Positions 1-9,200 are shown, counted from the first letter of the stretch. The stretch is DNA of 64,000 bases from Burkholderia catarinensis (GCF_001883705.2 NZ_MDEQ02000016.1:62001-126000), one strand, 5' to 3'. Notes: generated by a model not told the origin, from the letters alone. Translations and numbers: made by a program.

Positions 1-2
1 CG

Positions 3-800
3 TACCGGATTCCGGCAGCCGAGCATCACCGCATCGGCGTGCATATCGGCGCGCCCGTTCGCGCGGATTGCGTGTGCGACGGCGAACGCGTGTCGCGCAT
101 CCAGGCGCACGGCGACGTCGACGTGATTCCGGCCGGCCTGCCCGGCCAGTGGACCGACAGCGCTGACTGCCGGATCCTGCACATCGCGCTCAGTGACACG
201 TTCGTGCGGCGGACCGTCGAGCAACTCGAACTGAAGCCGTCGCAGGCGCAGATCCGCCGCCGGCTGCAGGTGCGCGACCCGCGCCTGCAGTACATCGCGT
301 GGGCGATGGCCGCCGAGCTCGAAGCGGACGACGCGTCGGATCCGCTCTATGCGGAAAGCCTGTGCACGGCGCTCGTCGCGCGGCTGGTCGACGGCCAGCC
401 GGCGTTCCGCGAGCGCCGGCGCACGCTCGCGCCGAAGGCGGCGGCGCGCGTGATCGACTATGTCGAAGCGAACCTCGACCGGCGCATGACGCTGGCCGAA
501 CTCGCGGCGCTCGTGTCGATCAGCGTGCCCCATTTCAAGGTGCTGTTCCGCGAAACGCTCGGAATGCCCGTGCACCAGTACGTCGTGCGGCGGCGGGTCG
601 AGCGCGCGAAGGTGTTGTTGCTCGAAGGCCGGCTCAGTATCAGCCAGATCGCGCTGGAAGCCGGGTTTGCGCATCAGAGCCACATGGCGAACTGGATGAA
701 CCGCGTGCTCGGCGCGACGCCGACGGAGATTGCGCGATCGGGGGCGCGGGGCGGGCTGCGGCTGGCTTATGACGGCGAGGGCGGCGGGAGCGCGGCATAA
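3..800 (+). CDS. AraC family transcriptional regulator, 5' truncated by window edge
   Basis: The reading frame is open from the first bases of the window, so the start lies upstream. About 265 residues are visible. The N-terminal part looks like a cupin-type sensor, with a short stretch around HIGAPVRADCVCDGERVSR. The C-terminal ~100 residues form a typical AraC double helix-turn-helix: MTLAELAALVSISVPHFKV for the first HTH and ISQIALEAGFAHQSHMANW for the second, ending about 20 residues later. It is expected to bind DNA as a one-component regulator. The effector and targets cannot be read from the sequence. The convergent or divergent neighbour upstream is not visible. Confidence 0.85.
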   Translation, partial: YRIPAAEHHRIGVHIGAPVRADCVCDGERVSRIQAHGDVDVIPAGLPGQWTDSADCRILHIALSDTFVRRTVEQLELKPSQAQIRRRLQVRDPRLQYIAWAMAAELEADDASDPLYAESLCTALVARLVDGQPAFRERRRTLAPKAAARVIDYVEANLDRRMTLAELAALVSISVPHFKVLFRETLGMPVHQYVVRRRVERAKVLLLEGRLSISQIALEAGFAHQSHMANWMNRVLGATPTEIARSGARGGLRLAYDGEGGGSAA

Positions 801-1163
801 CGAAGCGGTAGCGCCGTGCCGGATCCGGGATGGCGCGTCTGATCCCGGGGCAATCGTCCAGCAGGCTGTTGGACAATTGCCGCGTTCACCGTCATCCGGA
901 AACCGCCTCCCCGTTTCCCCGTTTCCCGCGGGCCTGCTGATGCGCAACGCGCTGGGCGTGAGCGGCTCATCCATCACGGGCGTGTTGTCGCTCGTCATCG
1001 GCAAGACCGTACGATTCGAAGCGTGAGACGACGCATCGGACAACGCGCATGGCAGCCGCCATCCAATCCGTCATCCTTTCCTGCTCGATTCATCCCTCCG
1101 TGCGCGCCGGGCCTGTCGCGCAACCCGACAATCACATCACCTTCATCCCCCAAGGAGCGAATC
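801..1163. other. Intergenic region, no gene recognised
   Basis: About 360 bases separate the AraC-type regulator from the NmrA-type gene. Short frames are open here, but none shows a ribosome binding site with a recognisable product. A short frame ending at 1026 (SSITGVLSLVIGKT) could be a gene remnant, but nothing supports this beyond openness. The last ~20 bases hold the AAGGAG ribosome binding site of the next gene. Confidence 0.5.
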
Positions 1164-2051
1164 GTGTTCGTGATCTTCGGCGCATCCGGCAACGTCGGCC
1201 TGTCGACCGTGACGACCTTGCGCAACGCAGGCCATCCCGTGCGCGTGGTGCTGCGCGACGCACGCCATCGTGAACGTTTCGCGCAGCTCGGCTGCGATGT
1301 CGCGATCGCGGAGCTGACGGACGAGCGCGCGATCGCCGCCGCGATCGACGGTGCGCAGGCCGTGCAGATGCTGTGCCCGGTGCCCGTCGCCGACCCCGAT
1401 CCGGCTGCGACGATGGCGCGGACGATCGACGTCGCGACCGCCGCGCTCGCCGCGAACGCGCCGCCGGCGCTGCTCGCACTGTCGGACTACGGCGCGGAGC
1501 GCGACGGCAATACGGGCATCACCCGCCTCTTTCACCGCCTCGAGGAACGGCTTAAGACGATCCCGACGCAACTGACGCTGCTGCGTTCGGCCGAGCACCT
1601 GCAGAACTGGACGCGCATCCTGCCGGTCGCGCTCGGCACCGGCGTGCTGCCGAGCTTCCACCATCCGGTCGGCAAGGTATTTCCGACGGTCTGGGCGCCC
1701 GATGTGGGCGTCGTCGCGGCGCGGCTGCTGCTCGATGCGCCCGAAGGCGGCAACGCGCCGCGCATCGTCAGCGTCGAAGGGCCGCAGCGGGCGAGCGTGA
1801 CGGCGATCGCGGAGTCGCTCGGCGCGGCGGCCGGCCGCGCGATCGTCGCGCATGAACTGCCGCGCGACACGTGGAGCGCGACGCTGCTGCGCGCCGGGCT
1901 CAGCGAACGCCATGCTCAACTGATCGTCGATCTCTACGACGTGCACAACGCCGGACAGATCGACGTCGAGGCCGGCGTGTCGGAGCGGCTTTACGGCACG
2001 ACGACGCTGGCGGATGCGCTCGCGCAACTGGTGCGCCGGCACGCGCGCTGA
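1164..2051 (+). CDS. NmrA/YtfG-type NAD(P)-binding oxidoreductase
   Basis: A 295-residue protein with a GTG start at 1164, chosen because AAGGAG sits eight bases upstream and the protein then begins directly with the Rossmann motif (FVIFGASGNVGLSTV, GxxGxxG). Atypical short-chain dehydrogenases of the NmrA family have this size and layout. Some reduce quinones, others act as redox sensors without catalysis. The internal stretch LLRSAEHLQNW and the substrate-side C-terminal half fit this family. It is transcribed toward the BenE transporter gene and ends 44 bases before it, so the two are convergent. The specific substrate is unknown. Confidence 0.8.
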   Translation: MFVIFGASGNVGLSTVTTLRNAGHPVRVVLRDARHRERFAQLGCDVAIAELTDERAIAAAIDGAQAVQMLCPVPVADPDPAATMARTIDVATAALAANAPPALLALSDYGAERDGNTGITRLFHRLEERLKTIPTQLTLLRSAEHLQNWTRILPVALGTGVLPSFHHPVGKVFPTVWAPDVGVVAARLLLDAPEGGNAPRIVSVEGPQRASVTAIAESLGAAAGRAIVAHELPRDTWSATLLRAGLSERHAQLIVDLYDVHNAGQIDVEAGVSERLYGTTTLADALAQLVRRHAR

Positions 2052-2094
2052 TTGAAGCGGCGGCGCGCGATGCGCATGATGCGCACGATGCGCG

Positions 2095-3297
2095 TCATGC
2101 CGGCCGCCGCACCTTGTTCAGCACCGCATACGACAGCGATCCGATCACGATTCCCCAGAACGCGGAGCCGAGCCCGAGCCACGTCATCCCCGACGCGGTC
2201 GCGAGGAACGTGATCACCGACGCCTCGCGGTGGTTCTCGTCCTCGAAGATCCCGTGCATGTTCGCGCCGATCGCGCCGATCAGCGCGAGCCCCGCGAGGA
2301 TCGCGACGAACGCCTTCGGCAATGCGAAGAACACCGTGACGATCGTGCCCGCGAAGAGGCCGCCGACCAGGTAGAACGCACCGTTCGCGAGCCCGGCGAT
2401 GTAGCGCCGGTCCGGATCCTCGTGTGCGTCCTTGCCGGTGCAGAGCGCCGCGGTGATCGCCGCGACGACGATCGTGATCCCGCCGAAGCACGCGACGACC
2501 AGCGACATCACGCTGGTCGCGGTGATGATCGGTCGCGCGCTCGTGTGATAGCCGGACACGCGCAGGATCGTCATCCCCGGCAGGAACTGGCCGGTGAGGC
2601 TGACGACGACGAGCGGCAGCGCGAGGCTGAGCGTCGTGCCGAGCGTCCATTCGGGCGCGATGAAGATCGGCCGCGCGATGCCCGGCGACACGTTGCCGAG
2701 ATGCGTCATCCCGAGCAGCGTCGCGAGCGCGGCGCCGGTCAGCAGCACGAGCACGATGCTGTAGCGCGGCAGCAGGCGCTTGAAGATCACGTAGGCCGCG
2801 ATCATCCCGAACGCGAGCGTGGGCTGCTCCGATGCGGCGGCGAACGCGTGCGTGCCGAACGGCAGCAGGATGCCGGCCATCATCCCGCACGCGATGCCGC
2901 GCGGAATGTGGCGCACGAGCCGGTCGAAATAACCGGTCACGCCGATCAGCAGGATGATCAGCGCGGCCGTGATGTACGCGCCGACGGCCTGGTTGAGCGT
3001 CAGTTGCGGAAACAGGCCGACGAGCAGCGCGGTGCCGGGCGCCGACCATGCGGTAACGACCGGCACCTTCAGCTTCCAGCTCGCGAACAGGCCCGATACG
3101 CCCGCGCCGATCGAGATCGCCCAGACCCACGACGACACCATCGCGGTGGACGCGTGGGCCGCCTGCGAAGCCTGGAAGAAGATCGCGAGCGGGCCCGCGT
3201 AGGAAATCAGTACCGCGAGAAAGCCGGCCGTGATCGCGGAAACGGACCAGTCGTTGCCGATCGTGCGGATCGCGCCGGGCGGGGTGTTCGATTGCAT
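2095..3297 (-). CDS. benE: Benzoate/H+ symporter, BenE family
   Basis: A 400-residue integral membrane protein with about 12 hydrophobic segments. It belongs to the BenE family of proton-coupled aromatic acid importers at the inner membrane. The start at 3297 (MQSNTPPGAIR) was chosen because upstream extension of the open frame gives only low-complexity shadow sequence. Family hallmarks include the N-terminal SAITAGFLAVLISYAGPL, the KVPVVTAWSAPGTALL region and the C-terminal GLGSAFWGIVIGSL. No benzoate catabolic genes are adjacent, so the true substrate could be another aromatic or organic acid. The upstream gap to the desaturase contains a palindrome that may be its operator (see 3383). Confidence 0.88.
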   Translation of the reverse strand: MQSNTPPGAIRTIGNDWSVSAITAGFLAVLISYAGPLAIFFQASQAAHASTAMVSSWVWAISIGAGVSGLFASWKLKVPVVTAWSAPGTALLVGLFPQLTLNQAVGAYITAALIILLIGVTGYFDRLVRHIPRGIACGMMAGILLPFGTHAFAAASEQPTLAFGMIAAYVIFKRLLPRYSIVLVLLTGAALATLLGMTHLGNVSPGIARPIFIAPEWTLGTTLSLALPLVVVSLTGQFLPGMTILRVSGYHTSARPIITATSVMSLVVACFGGITIVVAAITAALCTGKDAHEDPDRRYIAGLANGAFYLVGGLFAGTIVTVFFALPKAFVAILAGLALIGAIGANMHGIFEDENHREASVITFLATASGMTWLGLGSAFWGIVIGSLSYAVLNKVRRPA

Positions 3298-3382
3298 CGT
3301 CGTCGGGAGTGCGGCGCGCGGCCGTGAGGCAGAGCCGGGGCGAATGGTTGTTGGAGGCCCCGGATGAGCCGCCATTCTGGGC

Positions 3383-3403
3383 ATTGCCGACCCAATTGGC
3401 AAT
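3383..3403. promoter_or_regulatory. Inverted repeat upstream of the BenE gene, possible LysR-type site
   Basis: ATTGCC and GGCAAT are separated by nine bases, with a CCAATTGG palindrome inside. The site is about 86 bases upstream of the BenE start in the 240-base gap between two minus-strand genes. Spacing and symmetry resemble LysR-type operators. The regulator is not identified. Confidence 0.4.
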
Positions 3404-3536
3404 TCGCCGGCGACGATCTGCGTTGTCGGCTTTTCGTAAGCAATATGCGGCGGGCGGGCGAATGGGCCGCCGCGCGGCGTGTCGCCTGCGTCGCTGAATC
3501 CGGCGCTTTCACGACGAAGCGTGGCGCCGTCGAGCG

Positions 3537-4562
3537 TCACGTGCTGATCTGCAGCACCTTGTCGACCACCGCCACCTTCACGCCGCTTCCCGTCGACAAC
3601 GATGCGGTTCCCTGATCGAACGGATGCACGGGCGCATCGGTCGGCGTCCATGCATGGCGCGCCAGCAGCTCGCGATACCCGCCGCGGATCACGAAGCCGC
3701 CGCATTTCTCCGCGTACGCGTCGCGGCGCATCCGGTACGCGCGCGGCAGGTCGTACCACGGCAGCTTCGGCAGGTCGTGATGAACGAGGTGATAGTTGTT
3801 GTTCAGGTACAGCAGCCGCATCGCGAAGCCGGCTTCGTTGATCGCGATGCGCGCCTTCGGATGCCGCGCGGCGCGATGCTCGAAGAGCGAGCGGATCATC
3901 GCGAGCGACAGCGCGGGCCATGTGACCGCCAGCAGGTAGTACCACCACGGCACGCCGATCGCCCGTTGCAGCCACGCGAGCAGCGCGGCCGCGCAGGCGA
4001 CGTGCGTCGCCCACATCGGCAGATGACGGAAGTCGCCGCGCCGGAACGCGGCGAACGCACCGGCGCACGTCGCGGCGATGGCGAGCGGCGGCCCGACGAC
4101 GATTCGTCCGACGAAGGTCTTGCGTGCGACCGTCAGCACGCGGCGCCAGCGCGGCAGCCGCGCCCAGCGTTCGCGCGTGACGTAGTTCGTTTCCGGATCG
4201 ACGCCGGGCACGGTCAGGTCTTCGTCGCGATGATGCTCGAGATGCGTGTCGCGATACAGCGTGTACGGATACCAGATCGTCAGCGGCGGATAGCCGAGCA
4301 GCTTGTTCACGAAGGCGGAACGCGTCGGATGGCCGTGCAGCAGCTCGTGCTGCAGCGACAGGTGCCACGCGCCGAGCAGGATCAGCGGCGGCGTCGCGGC
4401 CGCGAGCGACAGGTTTCCCGCACGCACGAGCAGCAGCACGGCGAGCCAGCCGCCGTAGATCGCGACGACCAGCAACCAGGTCGGCCACTCGGTGCGGGCG
4501 GTGAAGCGGGCGTCGAGCGCGGCAATCGCGCGCGCGTGGTCGACGTCGAAGTATTCGGCCAT
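3537..4562 (-). CDS. Membrane fatty acid desaturase
   Basis: A 341-residue membrane-bound di-iron desaturase or hydroxylase. Three histidine clusters are present: HELLHGH near residue 95, HLEHH near residue 125 and VHH near residue 265. They ligate the di-iron centre in this family. Hydrophobic pairs flank the clusters. The start at 4562 (MAEYFDVDHAR) was chosen because upstream codons are arginine-rich shadow sequence; no strong ribosome binding site is visible. Such enzymes introduce double bonds into acyl chains or oxidise other lipids in the cytoplasmic membrane. Regiospecificity cannot be predicted. It is transcribed in the same direction as the BenE gene but 240 bases upstream of it. 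Confidence 0.85.
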   Translation of the reverse strand: MAEYFDVDHARAIAALDARFTARTEWPTWLLVVAIYGGWLAVLLLVRAGNLSLAAATPPLILLGAWHLSLQHELLHGHPTRSAFVNKLLGYPPLTIWYPYTLYRDTHLEHHRDEDLTVPGVDPETNYVTRERWARLPRWRRVLTVARKTFVGRIVVGPPLAIAATCAGAFAAFRRGDFRHLPMWATHVACAAALLAWLQRAIGVPWWYYLLAVTWPALSLAMIRSLFEHRAARHPKARIAINEAGFAMRLLYLNNNYHLVHHDLPKLPWYDLPRAYRMRRDAYAEKCGGFVIRGGYRELLARHAWTPTDAPVHPFDQGTASLSTGSGVKVAVVDKVLQIST

Positions 4563-4804
4563 GGCGTTGAGGCGGGATGGATCGGGCAATGCGGGGAACG
4601 AGCGGTTGAACCGGAGCGCTCGGCCCGGGTGCGCAGGTGTCTCGCGGATCACGGTCGGCCTGCCCGGCATCGCGCGATGGCGACGCCGGCAGGCATTCGA
4701 ACGGTACCCGGCGGTCGCGGCGCGGCCAACCAATCGATTCGCATTTGCTTATCGCCGTGCGGCCGATAAGCTTCGGGGGCGCCGCCGATGCGTAGAATGC
4801 CCGC

Positions 4805-5629
4805 ATGAGCCAATGGATCGCACAACTGCCGATGTACAACGTGACGCCGCGCCACGCCGCACTGTGGCGCGCGCTGCTGCGCGACGCGCTCGACGCGTTC
4901 GCGAACGCGGGCGGGCCTGCCGATGTCGTGCTTCCCGGCGAACCGTTCGACGACCTGCACGCGCTGTGGCGGCGCGACGATCTGCTGCTGTCGCAGACCT
5001 GCGGCTACCCGTACCGGATGCTCGGCTTGCGCGACGTCGTGCGATTGATCGCGACGCCCGCTTTCGACGTGGAAGGCTGCCACGGCGCGCATTACAGCAG
5101 CGTGCTGGTCGTGTCGGCACGCGCGCATGCGGGCGGCGCGACGACGCTCCCCGCCTGTCGCGGGCTGCGTGCCGCATTCAACGGTGCCGATTCACACAGC
5201 GGGATGAATGCCTTCCGGCACGCGGTCGCGCCGCATGCGCACGACGGCCACTTCTTCGGATCGGTGACGCCGCTCGGCTCGCACCTGAACGTGCTGCGCG
5301 CGCTGGCTTCAGGCGAGGCCGATTGCGCGGCGATCGACTGCGTGACGTTTGCGTATGTGCGCGACGCGCTGCCCGGGTTGCTGGAGGAGATTCGGATCAT
5401 CGGCATGACGGCGTCCGCGCCGGGGCTGCCGTTCATCGCATCGCGGGCACTGGAAGAAACGCAGGTCGCTGCATTGCAGGATGCGCTGGACATCGCGGTC
5501 GCAGCCGATACGGAACGGGCGCGCGTGCTGCGGCTGAGGGGATTCGAACGGCTGTCGCCGCGCGATTACGACACGATTGCCCGGTTTGCGCGGGACGCCG
5601 CCGCGCACGGGTATCCGGAACTGGCGTGA
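4805..5629 (+). CDS. PhnD/SsuA/TauA-like periplasmic-binding-fold protein
   Basis: A 274-residue protein with the fold of phosphonate/phosphate ABC binding proteins. The signature SGMNAFRHAV matches the family's anion-binding loop, and GSHLNVLRALASGEADCAAIDCVTF is the second lobe typical of PhnD-like proteins. No signal peptide is visible (the protein starts MSQWIAQLPMYNVTP), so it may be cytoplasmic or non-classical. No ABC permease or ATPase gene adjoins it, so it is an orphan and its ligand is unknown. It is divergent from the desaturase, with 242 bases between them. Confidence 0.75.
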   Translation: MSQWIAQLPMYNVTPRHAALWRALLRDALDAFANAGGPADVVLPGEPFDDLHALWRRDDLLLSQTCGYPYRMLGLRDVVRLIATPAFDVEGCHGAHYSSVLVVSARAHAGGATTLPACRGLRAAFNGADSHSGMNAFRHAVAPHAHDGHFFGSVTPLGSHLNVLRALASGEADCAAIDCVTFAYVRDALPGLLEEIRIIGMTASAPGLPFIASRALEETQVAALQDALDIAVAADTERARVLRLRGFERLSPRDYDTIARFARDAAAHGYPELA

Positions 5630-5658
5630 TGCGCCGGTAGTGCGGGCGCGTGCGGGTG

Positions 5659-5685
5659 GCGCGGAACGGTGCGACCGTCCGCGCC
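5659..5685. terminator. Hairpin between convergent genes, possible bidirectional terminator
   Basis: An almost perfect inverted repeat (GCGCGGAACGGT, loop GCG, ACCGTCCGCGC) lies between the end of the PhnD-like gene (+) and the end of dbpA (-). There is no clear T-run, so termination is inferred from position and stem strength. Confidence 0.45.
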
Positions 5686-5693
5686 GCTTCCCG

Positions 5694-7094
5694 TTACTCT
5701 TCTTCGTCCATCAACCGGACCTTGACCCGCTTGCCCTTGATCTTCCCCGCATTGAGCTTGCGCAGCGCGTCGTGCGCGACGCCGCGCTCGATCGCGACAT
5801 AGGTCGAGAACTCGGTCACGTTGATCTTGCCGATCTGCTTGCCGTCGAACCCCGCGTCGCCGGTCAGCGCGCCGAGCACGTCGCCCGGGCGGATCTTGTC
5901 CTTGCGCCCGCCGAGAATCTGCAGCGTTTCCATCGGCGGCAGCAGCGTGTCGTCGCCGGCCGGTTTCAGCTCGGCGAGCGGATGCCATTCGACCTCGCGC
6001 TTCTGCGCCTGCTCGATCCCGCCGACGCGGCCCATCTCGTCCATGCTCGCGAGGCTGAGCGCCCAGCCGTCCTGATCCGCGCGGCCCGTGCGGCCGATGC
6101 GGTGCACGTGCACTTCGGGGTCGGGCGTCACGTCGACGTTGATCACCGCTTCGAGCTGCGCGATGTCGAGCCCGCGCGCCGCGACGTCGGTCGCCACCAG
6201 CACCGAGCAGCTGCGGTTCGCGAACTGGATCAGCACCTGGTCGCGCTCGCGCTGGTCGAGCTCGCCGTGCAGCGCGAGCGCATGGAAACCTTGCGCGTGC
6301 AGCACGTCGAGCAGGTCGCGGCACTGCTGCTTCGTGTTGCAGAACGCGATCGTGCTCACCGGCCGGTAGTGGTTCAGCAACTGGCCCACTGCATGCAGCC
6401 GCTCGTTCTCGGTCACTTCATAGAAGCGCTGGCGGATCTTGCTGTCGTCGTGACGCTCCGCGAGCTTCACTTCCTTCGGGTTGCGCAGGAACTGCTGGCT
6501 CAGCTTCACGATGCCGTCCGGATAGGTCGCGGAGAACAGCAGCGTCTGGCGCGTCGGCGGGCACATCCGCGCGACCTTCGCGATGTCGTCGAAAAAGCCC
6601 ATGTCGAGCATCCGGTCGGCTTCGTCGAGCACGAGCGTGTTCAGCGCGTCGAGCTTCAGGGTGCCGCGATCGAGGTGATCCATGATGCGGCCCGGCGTGC
6701 CGACGACGATATGCGCGCCGTGCTCGAGGCTCTGCGTCTGCGGGCGCATCGGCGTGCCGCCGCACAGCGTCAGCACCTTCACGTTCTCCTCGGCGCGCGC
6801 GAGGCGGCGCACTTCCTGCGTGACCTGGTCGGCGAGTTCGCGGGTCGGGCACAGGATCATCGCCTGCACGTCGAAGCGGCGCGCGTCGAGGCGCGCCAGC
6901 AGCGCGAGCGAGAACGCGGCGGTCTTGCCGCTGCCCGTCTTCGCCTGCGCGATCAGGTCCTGGCCGGCCAGCGCGATCGGCAGGCTTGCGGCCTGGATCG
7001 GCGTCATGTCGACATAGCCGAGCTGCGTCAGGTTGGCGAGCGTGGCGGGCGTCAGCGGCAGTACGCTGAAGGGCGTTGCGGTCGGTTGGGTCAT
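5694..7094 (-). CDS. dbpA: ATP-dependent RNA helicase DbpA
   Basis: A 466-residue DEAD-box helicase. Motifs in order: Q motif (TPIQAASLPIAL, ~31-42), Walker A (AKTGSGKT, ~51-58), DEAD (VLDEADRML, ~155), SAT (~186) and HRIGRTGR (~333). The C-terminal ~75 residues (GALTGDAGFDGKQIGKINV and beyond) are the DbpA RNA-recognition domain that binds hairpin 92 of 23S rRNA, so a role in large ribosomal subunit maturation is expected. The start at 7094 overlaps the stop of the small zinc-finger gene by four bases (ATGA), which implies translational coupling. The very basic C-terminal tail ends KGKRVKVRLMDEEE. Confidence 0.93.
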   Translation of the reverse strand: MTQPTATPFSVLPLTPATLANLTQLGYVDMTPIQAASLPIALAGQDLIAQAKTGSGKTAAFSLALLARLDARRFDVQAMILCPTRELADQVTQEVRRLARAEENVKVLTLCGGTPMRPQTQSLEHGAHIVVGTPGRIMDHLDRGTLKLDALNTLVLDEADRMLDMGFFDDIAKVARMCPPTRQTLLFSATYPDGIVKLSQQFLRNPKEVKLAERHDDSKIRQRFYEVTENERLHAVGQLLNHYRPVSTIAFCNTKQQCRDLLDVLHAQGFHALALHGELDQRERDQVLIQFANRSCSVLVATDVAARGLDIAQLEAVINVDVTPDPEVHVHRIGRTGRADQDGWALSLASMDEMGRVGGIEQAQKREVEWHPLAELKPAGDDTLLPPMETLQILGGRKDKIRPGDVLGALTGDAGFDGKQIGKINVTEFSTYVAIERGVAHDALRKLNAGKIKGKRVKVRLMDEEE

Positions 7095-7291
7095 GCCGGG
7101 TCGTCTCCGAGGTAAGGGCGGCCTGCCATCTGCTCGTAGACGATCGTGCCGTCTTCGGCGTCGAAGCGCTCGAGATAGTTGCGCGCGCCGCACAGCGGGC
7201 AGCGGAACAGCAGCCCCTGGCCCTCGTCCTTGATGACGACGTCGGACGTCTCCCACTGCGTGCCGCAGCTCTGGTTTCTGCAGGTAAACAC
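7091..7291 (-). CDS. Small zinc-ribbon protein coupled to dbpA
   Basis: A 66-residue protein with two CxxxxC/CxxC knuckles (CRNQSC near the N-terminus, CPLC near residue 32), consistent with a zinc ribbon. The GTG start at 7291 was chosen because GGAG lies seven bases upstream and the protein begins immediately with the first cysteine motif. Its stop overlaps the dbpA start, so the two form an operon and may act together in RNA metabolism. That functional link is inference from coupling; no enzyme motif is visible. Confidence 0.7.
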   Translation of the reverse strand: MFTCRNQSCGTQWETSDVVIKDEGQGLLFRCPLCGARNYLERFDAEDGTIVYEQMAGRPYLGDDPA

Positions 7292-7501
7292 GGTCTTTCT
7301 CCAGCTGAATTCGGTTGATGGCGCGCCCGGGCGGGCGCGGCAACGGTGTGCGGCGCTCGCGCGGTTCGGGCGCGGGCCGCACCGGCGGCCGTTTGGACTG
7401 CGTCGATGCGGATGATGGATCGGGCGGCGACGGGGTCGCGCGTGCCGCAATTCTAGCGGAAGCCGGCGACCGGCTGGGAGCCGCCGCCGGTGCGCGCCAT
7501 G

Positions 7502-7528
7502 AAAAACGGCCGCCCCGGAGGGCGGCCG
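7502..7528 (-). terminator. Rho-independent terminator of mqo
   Basis: On the minus strand, a nine-base-pair GC stem (CGGCCGCCC/GGGCGGCCG, four-base loop) is followed by five T residues. It lies 29 bases after the mqo stop. Confidence 0.8.
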
Positions 7529-7556
7529 TGCCGTGCGGGGAACAGCGTGCGATGCG

Positions 7557-9200
7557 TTACAGCGCCATGTCGGCCGATGCCTTGGCCGGGCGGGCCGGCG
7601 CGCTGCCGGCGGCCTGCGACGGCACACTGACGTCGATCTTCGGCGGCGGCGAGAGCTGCAGCACGTCGCTCGTATAGGTCCATTCCTCGACGACCTTCGC
7701 CGGGCTGTCGTTCAGCTTCGTGCCGTAGCTTGGCACGATCTGGCGGATCTTCTGCTGCCACTCGGGCGTCGCGACCTTGTCCTTGAACACCTTCTTCATC
7801 ATGCTCAGCATGATCGGCGCGGCTGTCGACGCGCCCGGCGATGCGCCGAGCAGGCCCGCGATGCTGCCGTCCTGCGAGCTGACGATCTCGGTGCCGAGCT
7901 TCAGCACGCCGCCCTTCACCGGGTCGCGCTTGATGATCTGCACGCGCTGGCCGGCCTGCCACAGGCGCCAGTCTTCCTTCTTCGCATTCGGGAAGTATTC
8001 CTTCAGCGCGTTGAAGCGGTCGTCGTCGGACAGCATCAACTGGCCGGCCAGGTACTGGACCAGCGGGAATTCGTCGACGCCCACGCGCATCATCGGCGCG
8101 ACGTTGTGCAGGTTGGTGCTCTTCGCGAGGTCGAAGTACGAGCCGTTCTTCAGGAACTTGGTCGAGAACGTCGCGAACGGCCCGAACAGGATGATCTTCT
8201 TGCCGTCGATGATCCGCGTGTCGAGGTGCGGCACCGACATCGGCGGCGAGCCGACCGATGCCTTGCCGTAGGCCTTCGCGAGATGCTGCTTCACGACGTC
8301 GGGGTTGTCGGTCACGAGGAACGAGCCGCCGACCGGGAATGCGCCGTAGTCCTTCGCCTCGGGGATGCCCGACGCCTGCAGCAGGTGCAGCGCGCCGCCG
8401 CCCGCGCCGATGAACACGAACTTCGCGTCGACGGCCTGCGGCGGTTCATCCGAATGCAGCTTGACCCACGACACGTGCCACGTGCCGTCGGCGTTGCGCG
8501 TGATCTCGCGCACTTCGCTCGACAGCGACAGCGTGAAATTCGGCTGCGTCTTCAGGTAGCCGACGAACTGGCGCGTGATCTCGCCGAAGTTCACGTCGGT
8601 GCCGATCGGCGTCCACGTTGCCGCGACCTTCTGGTTGCGGTCGCGGCCTTCCATCATCAGCGGCACCCACTGCTTGATCTGGTCGTAGTCTTCCGAATAC
8701 TGCATCCCGCGGAACAGCGGGCTCGCCTGCAGCGCGTCGTAGCGCTTCTTCAGGAAGCGGACGTTGTCGTCGCCCCACACGAAGCTCATGTGCGGCGTCG
8801 AGTTGATGAACGAGTGCGGGTTCTTCAGCACGCCCTGCCTGACCTGCCACGCCCAGAACTGGCGCGAGATCTGGAACGACTCGTTGATCTCGACGGCCTT
8901 CGAGATGTCGATCTTGCCGTCCGCCTTCTCCGGCGTGTAGTTGAGTTCGGCGAGCGCCGAGTGGCCGGTGCCGGCGTTGTTCCAGCCGTTCGAGCTTTCC
9001 AGCGCGACGCCGTCGAGGCGCTCGACCATCGTCATCGACCAGTCAGGCTGAAGCTCGTGCAGCCAGACGCCGAGCGTCGAGCTCATGATTCCGCCGCCCA
9101 CCAGCAGGACGTCGACCTTCTTCGTATCGGCCGCGTGCGCGGACGACGCGGCGACGCACAACGCGAGCGCCGACAGTATTACCCGTAACGTTTTGATCAC
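7557..9200 (-). CDS. mqo: Malate:quinone oxidoreductase
   Basis: A 547-residue FAD-dependent membrane-associated dehydrogenase that oxidises malate to oxaloacetate and passes electrons to quinone, bypassing the NAD enzyme in the TCA cycle. The dinucleotide-binding motif VDVLLVGGGIMSSTLG is at ~28-43. Family blocks GWNNAGTGHSALAELNYTP and GASPGASTAAPIML are present. A GTG start at 9200 was chosen: AAGGA lies upstream, and the N-terminus is a clear signal peptide (MIKTLRVILSALALCVAASSAHA). Most bacterial Mqo proteins lack a cleavable signal, so this copy may be exported or anchored on the periplasmic face. A terminator follows it. Confidence 0.92.
   Translation of the reverse strand: MIKTLRVILSALALCVAASSAHAADTKKVDVLLVGGGIMSSTLGVWLHELQPDWSMTMVERLDGVALESSNGWNNAGTGHSALAELNYTPEKADGKIDISKAVEINESFQISRQFWAWQVRQGVLKNPHSFINSTPHMSFVWGDDNVRFLKKRYDALQASPLFRGMQYSEDYDQIKQWVPLMMEGRDRNQKVAATWTPIGTDVNFGEITRQFVGYLKTQPNFTLSLSSEVREITRNADGTWHVSWVKLHSDEPPQAVDAKFVFIGAGGGALHLLQASGIPEAKDYGAFPVGGSFLVTDNPDVVKQHLAKAYGKASVGSPPMSVPHLDTRIIDGKKIILFGPFATFSTKFLKNGSYFDLAKSTNLHNVAPMMRVGVDEFPLVQYLAGQLMLSDDDRFNALKEYFPNAKKEDWRLWQAGQRVQIIKRDPVKGGVLKLGTEIVSSQDGSIAGLLGASPGASTAAPIMLSMMKKVFKDKVATPEWQQKIRQIVPSYGTKLNDSPAKVVEEWTYTSDVLQLSPPPKIDVSVPSQAAGSAPARPAKASADMAL

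Noticed and set aside
1143..2042. Long minus-strand open frame opposite the NmrA-type gene
   Set aside because: Arginine-rich shadow of a GC-rich coding gene, no ribosome binding site or family; the plus-strand gene is convincing.
5577..7115. 512-codon plus-strand frame opposite dbpA
   Set aside because: Antisense shadow produced by codon bias of the helicase gene; composition is implausible for a protein.
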